IMG/VR virus record: IMGVR_UViG_3300046504_000196
Span: 1-36,537 of that record
Direction: 5' to 3' (one strand)
DNA from: a virus
DNA: 36,537 nucleotides
In this document: positions 7,526 to 15,414 of the stretch, one piece after another
Layout of the letters: each line of letters begins with the position of its first letter
How positions within the stretch are numbered: the first letter of the stretch is position 1
The notes under the pieces: generated by a model
What the model was told of the DNA's origin: nothing
Databases searched by the model: none
Seen by the model: only the letters and a program-made list of their open reading frames with translations
Position numbers and translations under genes: made by a program

Positions 7526-8443
7526 ATGGCAAACGAAAACATTCCACCAAAAGAAACTCCAAAAGAAAGTATTGCTGAAGTATTAAAAAAATACAAAGAA
7601 GCAACTGCAAGTGGTGAAAATAAGGCAACTGGTACTAATATTCCAAAAATGCCTGTTTTTAATCCACAAGAATTTGAAAGAACTATGTCAAAAGAAACTG
7701 ATCCTGATTTAATGACTTCATATGAAAGCATTAAATTACCATCAAAAGGTATGTTCTATCAAAACGGAATATCAGAAGTTAATGTTGAATACATGACTTC
7801 AAGAGATGAAGATTTACTCACTACACCATCATTAATTGAAAATGGAACTGTAATTGATCTTCTTTTGAGAAGAAAAATTAAAACATCCGGGATTAATCCT
7901 GAAGAATTACTGCCTGGTGACCGTAACGCAATTATATTATTTTTGCGTATTTCAAGTTATGGTCCAGATTATGCAGTGCAAGTAAATGATCCTCGAACAG
8001 GTATGCCATTTAAAACAACTGTTGATTTAGCCAGATTAAGGCATAAAGAAATAGAAGAACAACCAGATCAATTTGGTCATTTTCAGGTTGAACTGCCTAT
8101 GCGTAAGAAAATTGCAACTATTAGATTATTAACTTCAGGTGAAGATACTATTATATTTAAAAAAGCCGAAGCATATAAAGAAGCAAGTGGCGAAGAATAT
8201 AGTCAATATTCAACAATGAAGTTAAAGGCAAGTGTTGTCGCAATTAATGAAAAGACAGATCGATCATATATTGATAAGTTTGTTGATGCAATGCCTGCAC
8301 TTGATGCCTATACAATTCGTAGAAAATTAATGGATGTTAGTCCTGATGTTGATATGGACTATGAATTCACCGCACCTGATAAAGTATTTAAATTTAAGGC
8401 AACTTTAACTGTGGGCATAGACTTTTTTTTCCCCTCAACTTAG
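7526..8443 (+). CDS. T4 gp26/gp51-type baseplate hub assembly (tail chaperone) protein
   Basis: The 305-residue product carries features of the T4 baseplate assembly family (T4_baseplate, gp26/gp51). These are L-P-S-K-G-M-F-Y near 73-80, a strand V-N-V-E-Y-M-T-S-R-D-E-D-L-L, L-L-P-G-D-R-N-A-I-I-L-F-L-R-I-S-S-Y-G, and V-D-L-A-R-L. These proteins help build the central hub and are not thought to remain in the finished tail. The gene is directly upstream of the tape measure, the position used by tail assembly chaperones. The zero frame stops at TAG 8441-8443, only three codons after a run of eight T and four C. The -1 frame stays open to 8640, suggesting a frameshifted longer form. Confidence 0.75.
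   Translation: MANENIPPKETPKESIAEVLKKYKEATASGENKATGTNIPKMPVFNPQEFERTMSKETDPDLMTSYESIKLPSKGMFYQNGISEVNVEYMTSRDEDLLTTPSLIENGTVIDLLLRRKIKTSGINPEELLPGDRNAIILFLRISSYGPDYAVQVNDPRTGMPFKTTVDLARLRHKEIEEQPDQFGHFQVELPMRKKIATIRLLTSGEDTIIFKKAEAYKEASGEEYSQYSTMKLKASVVAINEKTDRSYIDKFVDAMPALDAYTIRRKLMDVSPDVDMDYEFTAPDKVFKFKATLTVGIDFFFPST
8425..8431 (+). other. Candidate -1 frameshift slippery heptamer (T TTT TTC)
   Basis: In the frame of the gp26-like gene the codons are GAC TTT TTT TTC CCC. The heptamer T-TTT-TTC (8425-8431) is a canonical X-XXY-YYZ slip site: both tRNAs re-pair after moving one base back. The zero frame ends three codons later. No convincing downstream stem-loop was seen. A homopolymer read error is the main alternative. 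Confidence 0.55.
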
Positions 8444-8640
8444 CAGGTGATTACAAAAAAATGGTTGATGAAGAGATTTATATATTGACCAAACATGCTA
8501 AGTTTCAAGCAGATTATATAGAAAATCTGCCAATATATAGAAGACGACACTTTTTGTTTCTCTTACAAAAAGAAAACGAAGAAATAGAAAAGCAACAAGA
8601 TAAGGCAAAAAATAAAAACAATTTTAGACCGAGTAGATAA
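8425..8640 (+). CDS. Minus-1 frame C-terminal extension of the gp26-like protein
   Basis: After a -1 slip at 8425-8431, reading continues for 69 codons from CCC (8431) to TAA (8638-8640). This would make a 371-residue fusion in place of the 305-residue protein. The extension is helical and contains H-A-K-F-Q-A-D-Y-I-E-N-L-P-I-Y-R-R-R-H-F, resembling the C-terminal end of gp26-like proteins ('d.mP.yerr.fi..l'), then a Lys/Glu-rich tail. Its coding-like composition and natural stop argue against chance. Alternatively it is a separate small gene beginning at ATG 8461 (M-V-D-E-E-I-Y-I-L). The tape measure follows, as in lambda G/GT loci. Confidence 0.6.
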   Translation, partial: FFPLNLAGDYKKMVDEEIYILTKHAKFQADYIENLPIYRRRHFLFLLQKENEEIEKQQDKAKNKNNFRPSR

Positions 8641-8655
8641 AAATCTCGGTCTTTT
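8626..8655 (+). terminator. Hairpin terminator overlapping the gp26-extension stop
   Basis: AGACCGAG (8626-8633) pairs with CTCGGTCT (8645-8652) around an 11-nt loop, followed by a short T run. The stem includes the last codons of the extension frame. The late-type motif GTATTTATAA starts one base after the T run, separating two transcription units. Confidence 0.6.
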
Positions 8656-8665
8656 GTATTTATAA
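8656..8665 (+). promoter_or_regulatory. Candidate phage late promoter (GTATTTATAA)
   Basis: GTATTTATAA ends 15 nt before the tape-measure ATG and directly follows a hairpin terminator. Same motif and orientation as the other late-type sites. Confidence 0.6.
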
Positions 8666-8680
8666 TAAGAAAATACTATA

Positions 8681-11203
8681 ATGGCAACTTCAGATGATAA
8701 AAGTAAATTGGATTTTTTAAAGGCTCTTAAAGATGCACAAGATGACCTTAATAAAAGGATGAATTCTAATTATGAAACAACTGAAAAAATTAAAATTCAA
8801 GAAGAACTTATTGCCAATTCCAAACGTATTCAAGCCGAACAAGAAAGACTTCTTAGTGAATCAAAATCAAAAAATAGTGCTCTTACTACTACTGAAAAAA
8901 AAGAATTAGATGAAATATTAAAAGATCAAAATAAGATAAATGAATCTGTAAAAAAAGAAGGTCTTTTAAGAACCATTGTAAATAAAACTTTAGGTGATTA
9001 TAATAAAGGATTAAAGAGTGCATGGCGTTATTTAATGGATTCAGATAAAGCCATTAAATCAACTATTTTAAGTCTTGGATTATCAGGTGCTAAAGCAATG
9101 GAAATGAGAGGATCATTTGAAGAATCTGCTCGTTTTGTTGCACATATTGGCGGTAGTCTTGAAGATGTTCAGAAAATCATGACAGGTTTTGCAGATGAAA
9201 CAGGTAGAGCACGTGCATTATCTGCAGAAATGGTAGAAGATATTGCATTAATTGGTAGAGGTACTGGACTTGGCATCGAACAAGGAACAAAACTTGGAGC
9301 ACAATTCGAATTAATGGGTGTTAATGCCAAAGGAGCAATGGATTATGTTCAAAATGTTGTTGATACTTCAGAAAGAATGGGTGTTAATACTACTAAGGTA
9401 TTAAAAAATGTATCAGATAATTTTAAGAAACTCCAAACAATGAATTTTCAACAGGGTGTCAAAGGTTATGCAGAAATGGCACAATATGCTGAAAAAATGA
9501 AAATTGATATGACCAGCACATTTGGTGCTATGGATAAAGTAAAAACACTTGAAGGTGCTATTGATACTTTTGCACAATTACAAGTTTTAGGCGGTCAATT
9601 TGCAAAACAAGATTTTCTTGAAATGTTTTATTTAAAACGTAATGATCCTAAGAAATTCCAGGAAAGATTAAATGAAATGACTAAGGGTGTTGTAACATTT
9701 AGAAAGAAAGCAGATGGTAGTTTCGAAAAATTTATTAGTCCGGCAGACCGTGACAGACTTGAACAAGCCGAAAAAGTCTTAGGATTACAGGCGGGTGATT
9801 TAACAACACAGGCACTTCGTATGGCAGAAATGCAAAGACTTCGTGTTAAAATGTCAGGTATGGGATTAAGTCCTAAAGAAAAGGAACTTATTGAAGGTGC
9901 AGCAATCTTTAATTCACAAACAGGTCAATTTGAAGCCAAAGTCGGTGGCGAAATGAAAGATATTACTTCTTTAACTAAAGAACAGGCACAGGCATTTGCT
10001 AAACAAAGTGTAGGTCTTAAAAAACGTGCTGAAGATTCAATGACTGCCGAAGAAGCATTAAAAGCAGCAGTTATGGAGTTAAAATCAGCATTACTTCCAT
10101 TACTTCAAAGAATTAATATAATGATAGATTCATTGAAAAAGATCGTTAAACCAATTATAGATTTTTTTACAACAGGTCATCTTCCTTGGTTAAAAGTTGT
10201 AGGCGGATTTATGGCAGCAGCCTTAGTATGGAGAACAGTTAGTGGTATACTTGGAGCAGTTGCAGGAAATCTTACGAAGGGTCTTATGGGAAGTAAAGTC
10301 GGCAGTCTTTTAGGCGGTGCAGGTAAAAAAGTAATTCCTTCACCTAACGGTATTCCTGCTACTGGTGGTGCAGGTCCTTCTTTTGGTAGTGGTGCAGGTG
10401 CAGGATTAAGTAAAATGGGTGCAGGTGCAGGAATTGGTTTGGCGTTGGCAGGTGCAGGTGAAGGTATAAATCTTGCTGCAACAGGTATTAGCAAACTTGC
10501 CGAAGCAATGAAAGGACTTGGACCTGAACAAGCAAAATCATTAAAATCAATTGCAATGACATTAGCAATTTCATTTCCTCTTGCAGCCGTTGGATTAGCA
10601 TTAGTTGGGGCAGCAGGTTGGGAAGCAGCAATACCAATATTGGCAGTAGGCGCAGCAATGGTTGCAATGGGATTTGGTGTTAATTTGGCAGGAAAAGGTA
10701 TTGGTATAATGGCTGAAGGTCTTACTAAACTTGTAACTGCAGGTAAGGATGCAGGACCTTCTATGTTAAAAGTTGGTTTAGGTATTGGTGCAATTACTGC
10801 ATCTATGATTGCTTTAACATTTAGTGGTGGATTAGGAATGTTAAAATTTTCAGCCTTAATGAATAGTATTGAAAGACATTCAGGGGCAAAATTAACTGCA
10901 GTAGGTGATGCCTTTGGAAAAATAGGCGCAGTGCTTACCGGAAGTAAAGATGATTTTATTGCTGTTGATAATGCAATTAAATCGATTTCAAATATGAATA
11001 CCAAAGGTGGATCGGCATTTGCAGAACTTGCAGCATTATTAAAAACACCATTAAAAGTTGAATTTGCAAATAAAGAAGTTGCAGTTGTTTCAAACATAAC
11101 CATGAATATTGATGGCTATAAATTTCATCAGGCAACTAAGACAAGTGATTATGTTAGTCAAAGTTCCGTTGATTCCAAAGCAGGTAAAAGTGGTAAAACA
11201 TAA
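8681..11203 (+). CDS. Tail tape measure protein
   Basis: This 840-residue protein sets tail length and sits in the tail tube before DNA ejection. The N-terminal 125 residues are charged and coiled-coil-like. Residues 135-430 are helical and resemble phage tail tape measure domains (repeated Gly-containing helices such as L-I-G-R-G-T-G-L-G-I-E-Q-G and S-E-R-M-G-V-N-T-T-K-V). Three hydrophobic stretches around 500-540, 620-680 and 700-730 could span the host inner membrane, with Gly/Ala-rich linkers between them. The protein is longer than T4 gp29, consistent with a longer tail. It is preceded by the gp26-like frameshift locus, the expected order, and has its own late-type motif. The assignment is strong on length, composition and context. 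Confidence 0.8.
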   Translation: MATSDDKSKLDFLKALKDAQDDLNKRMNSNYETTEKIKIQEELIANSKRIQAEQERLLSESKSKNSALTTTEKKELDEILKDQNKINESVKKEGLLRTIVNKTLGDYNKGLKSAWRYLMDSDKAIKSTILSLGLSGAKAMEMRGSFEESARFVAHIGGSLEDVQKIMTGFADETGRARALSAEMVEDIALIGRGTGLGIEQGTKLGAQFELMGVNAKGAMDYVQNVVDTSERMGVNTTKVLKNVSDNFKKLQTMNFQQGVKGYAEMAQYAEKMKIDMTSTFGAMDKVKTLEGAIDTFAQLQVLGGQFAKQDFLEMFYLKRNDPKKFQERLNEMTKGVVTFRKKADGSFEKFISPADRDRLEQAEKVLGLQAGDLTTQALRMAEMQRLRVKMSGMGLSPKEKELIEGAAIFNSQTGQFEAKVGGEMKDITSLTKEQAQAFAKQSVGLKKRAEDSMTAEEALKAAVMELKSALLPLLQRINIMIDSLKKIVKPIIDFFTTGHLPWLKVVGGFMAAALVWRTVSGILGAVAGNLTKGLMGSKVGSLLGGAGKKVIPSPNGIPATGGAGPSFGSGAGAGLSKMGAGAGIGLALAGAGEGINLAATGISKLAEAMKGLGPEQAKSLKSIAMTLAISFPLAAVGLALVGAAGWEAAIPILAVGAAMVAMGFGVNLAGKGIGIMAEGLTKLVTAGKDAGPSMLKVGLGIGAITASMIALTFSGGLGMLKFSALMNSIERHSGAKLTAVGDAFGKIGAVLTGSKDDFIAVDNAIKSISNMNTKGGSAFAELAALLKTPLKVEFANKEVAVVSNITMNIDGYKFHQATKTSDYVSQSSVDSKAGKSGKT

Positions 11204-11231
11204 TCTAATTTTTCAACATTTTTAAAAAGTC

Positions 11232-11262
11232 TTGCATTTGTCATTTTTTTCTTGTAACTTCG
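11232..11262 (+). promoter_or_regulatory. Weak host-type (Bacteroidetes) promoter candidate
   Basis: TTG (11232-11234), exactly 20 nt, then TAACTTCG (11255-11262), one base off the TAnnTTTG consensus. The surrounding text closely matches the stronger promoter at 15364-15394 (shared CTTGCAT and T-rich spacer). The -7 box overlaps the left arm of the inverted repeat, so the promoter and the full RNA stem are competing readings. Confidence 0.35.
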
Positions 11263-11321
11263 CATCGTTTTGCGAAAACGAAAACGATTTTCTCCTTCCT
11301 CGAAAAACACGAAGTCACAAG
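11251..11321 (+). ncRNA. Possible structured RNA: long imperfect stem with inner hairpin
   Basis: CTTGTAACTTCG (11251-11262) pairs with CGAAGTCACAAG (11310-11321), 12 positions with one A-C mismatch. Inside it, ATCGTTTT (11264-11271) pairs with AAAACGAT (11281-11288) around a 9-nt loop. AACGAAAAC (11277-11285) can alternatively pair with GTTTTCGTT (11327-11335). No known RNA family is recognised. It could be a processing site, a transcript-end structure or a small RNA. Confidence 0.35.
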
Positions 11322-11562
11322 GTTTGGTTTTCGTTCCTCTGAAACAAAAACACCTTGAAAAACAGGAAAACTATATTCATTACTATCGTAATTCATTTTT
11401 CAACCTCAAAGTTATATATTTAAGAACGTAAATCAAAACCCTTTAATTAAATTTATTTTTACTATACCCAATTTTTAGGATTGATAGATGGTAAAATTGT
11501 TTCCAACGGTTTGGCACAGTTTTATCCAATGTAAAAGTACTGACAATAAAATTAATCTGCAA

Positions 11563-11572
11563 GTATTTATTT
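11563..11572 (+). promoter_or_regulatory. Candidate phage late promoter (GTATTTATTT)
   Basis: GTATTTATTT ends 14 nt before the ATG at 11587, nearly the same spacing as at the tape measure gene. Confidence 0.6.
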
Positions 11573-11586
11573 AAAAATATCTTTCT

Positions 11587-14500
11587 ATGCCAATTGCAGA
11601 TAATGTAAATTATAATCCTTCAAGACTATTAACAAGTACTGAGATTGTTAGAAATCAATTAGTTGCGAGAAATTTATATACTCCTAACAGGATATATCCT
11701 ATTACTGAGAAGCAACAGGTACAGAATGTTGTTAATGCAGTTAGTAGTGTTTTAAGTATGATTGCTCCATTTAAGTCAATTGATTTAAAAAATACTGTAT
11801 TTGCAAGACTTATTGTGCAACAATCTCCATTATCAGATATTGGTTTGGCTATGCTTGGTACTCAATTTGCTTATAATGCTGGATCAAACATGGCACAGCA
11901 ACATTTTCCAACGATTAAATTAGCCAATTTATTTGATGGTGATAAAAATACACATCTTTTTACCGAAAATATTAATTTTAGTATTACTAAGAAGCCGAAG
12001 GTTACAAGTTTTCAAGACTTTTTGGATTCACTAACATCTTTTAATCCAAGTAGAAAAAATCCATTTAAAGGCAGTCAATCTACAAATATAAATTCAATTC
12101 CTATTTCAAATAATCCATTAATTCAAAATAGTTTTTATATTAAGAATACTGGTTTGGGTCAATTAACATTTTTAATTAATGCATTTAATCAGAATATTTA
12201 TAAAGAAGGTTTTAGTAGAACCCCTACCGATAATGCGTTACAAACTACTGCAAGTGAGATAAATGCAAAATTAACTACAAGAAATACTTTAATTGGTTCA
12301 GAAAGTTCTCCACAAAATAAATTTCAGAATTATTATAATTTTTTTACTGCTCAAAGTAATCCATATAGCATTTTTCCGCCAATTAGTACTGTTTCAATAA
12401 TTAATGCAAATGGCGCAATGGTATATGCAATGGAAAACATAAATAATTTTGCTGGATTAGGTCCAACATATAGTTCTGCTGCACAAGCAATACAAGGTGG
12501 TACACAAGAATATGCACCAACACAAGACTACGTAAAATTTAATTTAGGTACAGGCATAAAAGAACAAGGATATTCAATTAGTGAAGTAAGTAATAATTGG
12601 ATTAATCCTGCAGATGAATTTAATAATGTTGAAATGGATTCTGTTGTTTCAAAGGATAAACTTGTTTGGGGTAGAAATGGTATTTCAGCAAAAGCAAATG
12701 AAGAGACTAATATATTACTTGGCACATTTAATGATGCCGATTCAGCATCAATAACTGTTGACAGAAGAAATACTGAATTTAATGCATATCAGGGTTTATT
12801 GGAATATACACGTAACTTATTGAACGCAAGTGAAGGTAATTTGATTAGTATTACAAAAAAAGCATTTTTAAAAGGTAAAAATATTGAAGGTTTTAATGGT
12901 TCTGCACTTTGGGTTGCAAATAATAGTACATATGCTCAAAAAAGTGAAACTGCTGGTTTAACAGGTGTTCGACAACATAGTGCTTTTGATCAATATAATA
13001 GATTTGCAAAAGCAATAAGATTTAATGGTAATACCGAATATCAGGGTAATCCAAATTCTGTTATATATAAGTCTGTAATACCACGTATGCATCCGACAAT
13101 CGATAAGAATTTACAGGGTCAGAGTTTTTTAAATAATCATAATTTGATGTTTTCAATTGAAAATCTTGCTGTTAGGGTTATTAGTAATGATTCGGGTATT
13201 GGCATTATTGATGATGAATATGGTTCAATGATTCCTGCATGTGAAGTAGGACAATTTAATGGCAGACAAATGTGGTTTCCACCATATGATGTTACCATAC
13301 AGGAAACAACTAATGCCGTATATGAATCAACTGTTATGGTTGGCAGAAGTGAACCAATGTATGCATATCAGAATTCAACAAGAACGGCAACATTAACTTT
13401 TACTTTGCTTGTTGATTATCCGTATCAATTAAAAGATGCACTATATCAAGGTGCAAATAAACATAAAATAATTTCAGAATTTTTTGCTTTTGGTGGTAAT
13501 CCTTATGGACCACTGACACCTGTAAATAATCCACCTAAGAAAAGTACTGACATTGAAATACAAAAGAAAACAATTACTGGACCTACACAACCTGCAGGAC
13601 CGGATGAATTGACTGTACCTGATAAAATAATTGTATTTCCTAATGATTTTCCAAAACCCGGTCAAGAAGATACTGCTATTGATGTTATGTATGGTAAAGA
13701 ATATGAATATCAAATAATAAATGGTTGTTTAAATGCAAGGGGTCAAGTTTCTTCTGGTTTTAATAATGGCATATTTGTGAAAATGAATGTAAGTGGAGAT
13801 AGTACTTTGGAAACAACTAATCCTAATTATTTACAATTACATTTACCATTACCTGCAGGTTTTTCACAATATACGACAACTGCTATGACAAATACTGATC
13901 TGCCTGGTGGTGGTAGTGCATTAACTGCAGCACTTTATAAAACATATAATAATGTCAATAACAGATCATATTATGATATTATTGTAAGAGGCGGTGCATC
14001 AAAATTATATATCGAAGACCCAAATACTAAAGCCAAAAAAGAACCTAAATACAATACTGATTTAGGTCTTCGCAGGGCAAACGCAGCAATAAAATTAATT
14101 AGAGAAAGGATCAAAGCATTATTTGGTCAATATCCTGAAAATCTTAATCCAAAAATAAATGTGATTCTTGATACAAGTACGAAGGAACTTACAGGTACTG
14201 TGGGTAGTACAGGTAGTTTATTGGCAAGTTTAAGTACTGCAGAAATAAAAAGAATTGAAGTAGATGAAACAATTAGTGCAAGATATGCAAGAATTACTAT
14301 TAAAAGAAATAATAAAGTTCCACCACCAATTGTACCGCCAACTTCTCAGGAAGATAAAAGTAATATAACGAAATTAAATCATGATTCAAATTCACTTGCT
14401 AAAATAAGCAGTAATCAAAAAAGTAATTCCGGAGCAGATTGTGTTTATAATGAAAGAGGTAAAGATACTGAGGCAATACTCAATGGATTTAAGTCAATAA

Positions 14501-15045
14501 GTGGAAATTATATGTATCCAGTATTTCACAGTCAAACTCCTGAAGATTTTCATCGTAGATTGACATTTTTACAGCAATGTATGAGACAGGGTGCGGCAAA
14601 ACGTTTTGATATGACCGATGATAACGGTATTTTGAGAGCAAAAAACTCAGTTTTTGGTCGTCAGCCGATTTGTATTTTAAGAATTGGTGACTTTTTCTTT
14701 ACAAAAGTAGTTATTAACCAATTGAACATTGACTATACTGATGCCCCTTGGGATATGAACCCTGAAGGTTTTGGTATGCAACCAATGTTGGCTAAAATAA
14801 CATTACAGATGAATATAATCGGTGGTCAATCATTAGTTGGACCAATTGATGCACTTCAAAATGCTTTGACATTTAATTATTATGCTAATTCAAATTATAC
14901 AAATGCTGGTATGTACTATCGTCCTGCAACTGAAGCAAATAATCAGAAGTCCTACATGGATGGTATATTAACATCTGAACAAAATAAATTAAAATATGCA
15001 TTATTTGCTCCCGGCTTAAAAGCAATGGGATTTATACCAAGATAA
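11587..15045 (+). CDS. Large baseplate/tail structural protein with embedded OmpA-like domain
   Basis: The protein has 1152 residues. Most of the N-terminal 700 are Asn/Thr/Ser-rich with no recognised fold. Residues about 797-908 resemble an OmpA C-terminal peptidoglycan-binding domain: Y-D-I-I-V-R-G-G-A-S, then Y822-N-T-D-L-G-L-R-R-A, and a closing R-Y-A-R-I-T-I-K-R-N. The Arg of the L-R-R-A helix is kept, but the T-D of the canonical peptidoglycan site is replaced by A-S. The C-terminal part (about 950-1152) includes G-G-Q-S-L-V-G-P-I-D-A-L-Q-N-A at 1079-1093, followed by F-N-Y-Y-A-N. A LysM-like baseplate gene follows 3 nt after the stop. A hub or tube-initiator role is inferred from position after the tape measure. 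It has its own late-type promoter. Confidence 0.6.
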   Translation: MPIADNVNYNPSRLLTSTEIVRNQLVARNLYTPNRIYPITEKQQVQNVVNAVSSVLSMIAPFKSIDLKNTVFARLIVQQSPLSDIGLAMLGTQFAYNAGSNMAQQHFPTIKLANLFDGDKNTHLFTENINFSITKKPKVTSFQDFLDSLTSFNPSRKNPFKGSQSTNINSIPISNNPLIQNSFYIKNTGLGQLTFLINAFNQNIYKEGFSRTPTDNALQTTASEINAKLTTRNTLIGSESSPQNKFQNYYNFFTAQSNPYSIFPPISTVSIINANGAMVYAMENINNFAGLGPTYSSAAQAIQGGTQEYAPTQDYVKFNLGTGIKEQGYSISEVSNNWINPADEFNNVEMDSVVSKDKLVWGRNGISAKANEETNILLGTFNDADSASITVDRRNTEFNAYQGLLEYTRNLLNASEGNLISITKKAFLKGKNIEGFNGSALWVANNSTYAQKSETAGLTGVRQHSAFDQYNRFAKAIRFNGNTEYQGNPNSVIYKSVIPRMHPTIDKNLQGQSFLNNHNLMFSIENLAVRVISNDSGIGIIDDEYGSMIPACEVGQFNGRQMWFPPYDVTIQETTNAVYESTVMVGRSEPMYAYQNSTRTATLTFTLLVDYPYQLKDALYQGANKHKIISEFFAFGGNPYGPLTPVNNPPKKSTDIEIQKKTITGPTQPAGPDELTVPDKIIVFPNDFPKPGQEDTAIDVMYGKEYEYQIINGCLNARGQVSSGFNNGIFVKMNVSGDSTLETTNPNYLQLHLPLPAGFSQYTTTAMTNTDLPGGGSALTAALYKTYNNVNNRSYYDIIVRGGASKLYIEDPNTKAKKEPKYNTDLGLRRANAAIKLIRERIKALFGQYPENLNPKINVILDTSTKELTGTVGSTGSLLASLSTAEIKRIEVDETISARYARITIKRNNKVPPPIVPPTSQEDKSNITKLNHDSNSLAKISSNQKSNSGADCVYNERGKDTEAILNGFKSISGNYMYPVFHSQTPEDFHRRLTFLQQCMRQGAAKRFDMTDDNGILRAKNSVFGRQPICILRIGDFFFTKVVINQLNIDYTDAPWDMNPEGFGMQPMLAKITLQMNIIGGQSLVGPIDALQNALTFNYYANSNYTNAGMYYRPATEANNQKSYMDGILTSEQNKLKYALFAPGLKAMGFIPR

Positions 15046-15048
15046 ACT

Positions 15049-15360
15049 ATGCCACAGAAAGATTATAATAGATATGCAATATTAACAAATGCCGATGGCA
15101 CTACTGATCCTATGCCATTTGTTATACTGCCTGTAAATCCAAGTGATAAGTATGAAACTTGGAATACTGAATATAATAGATTAGATAAAATCAGTCAAAA
15201 ATATTATGGAAGTCCATTTTATGATTTCCTGATCCTCTATGCAAATGGTTATTTGTCAGAGTTTGATATACCTGATGGTCAGTTAATCAGAATACCATTT
15301 CCATTGTCAAAAGTAAAGAGTGATTATGAAAGTGCATTAACTGCATATACTCAACAATAA
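15049..15360 (+). CDS. LysM-like baseplate protein (gp53 / tail protein X type)
   Basis: The protein has 103 residues. A LysM-like core runs from about 45 to 85: L-D-K-I-S-Q-K-Y-Y-G-S-P-F-Y-D-F-L-I, then Y-A-N-G-Y-L, and I-P-D-G-Q-L-I-R-I-P. This matches the way T4 gp53 and P2 protein X place a LysM fold in the baseplate wedge or hub ('D.Ia..yYG.p..w..i..aN.....di.pG..l.iP'). It starts 3 nt after the large structural gene and must be co-translated with it. It is the last virion gene before the glycan operon. Domain call fairly strong; the exact T4 counterpart is uncertain. Confidence 0.7.
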   Translation: MPQKDYNRYAILTNADGTTDPMPFVILPVNPSDKYETWNTEYNRLDKISQKYYGSPFYDFLILYANGYLSEFDIPDGQLIRIPFPLSKVKSDYESALTAYTQQ

Positions 15361-15363
15361 TCC

Positions 15364-15394
15364 TTGCATCTCTGATTTTTTTTCTTTATGTTTG
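15364..15394 (+). promoter_or_regulatory. Host-type (Bacteroidetes) promoter for the glycan operon
   Basis: TTG (15364-15366), 20 nt, TATGTTTG (15387-15394) matches the Bacteroidetes TTTG / TAnnTTTG promoter. It lies in the 54-nt gap before the ATG at 15415, predicting a leader of roughly 15 nt. The spacing is identical to the gp32 promoter at 32851-32881. Confidence 0.65.
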
Positions 15395-15414
15395 CGGTTG
15401 CATAAAATGTAAAT

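Larger units (their letters stand above)
11204..11586. other. 383-nt non-coding gap with structured segment
   Basis: This is the longest gap in the window. It has no convincing open frame on either strand. It contains a promoter-like pair (11232-11262), an extended inverted repeat (11251-11321) richer in C and G than its surroundings, additional short inverted repeats (CAAGGT 11318-11323 with ACCTTG 11352-11357), and a late-type motif (11563-11572) just before the 1152-residue gene. The stretch 11360-11560 is plain AT-rich sequence in which I see nothing further. Confidence 0.5.

Noticed and set aside
8441-8443. TAG read as a sense codon (alternative genetic code)
   Set aside because: TAG also ends the glycosyltransferase gene at 19068-19070, where the next gene already overlaps, and a -1 slip explains the 8441 site better.
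10177-11103. 308-codon minus-strand open frame opposite the tape measure gene
   Set aside because: It is Ala/Pro/Ile-rich in the way produced by reading a Gly/Ala-rich gene backwards; the plus-strand protein has coherent tape-measure features and a promoter.
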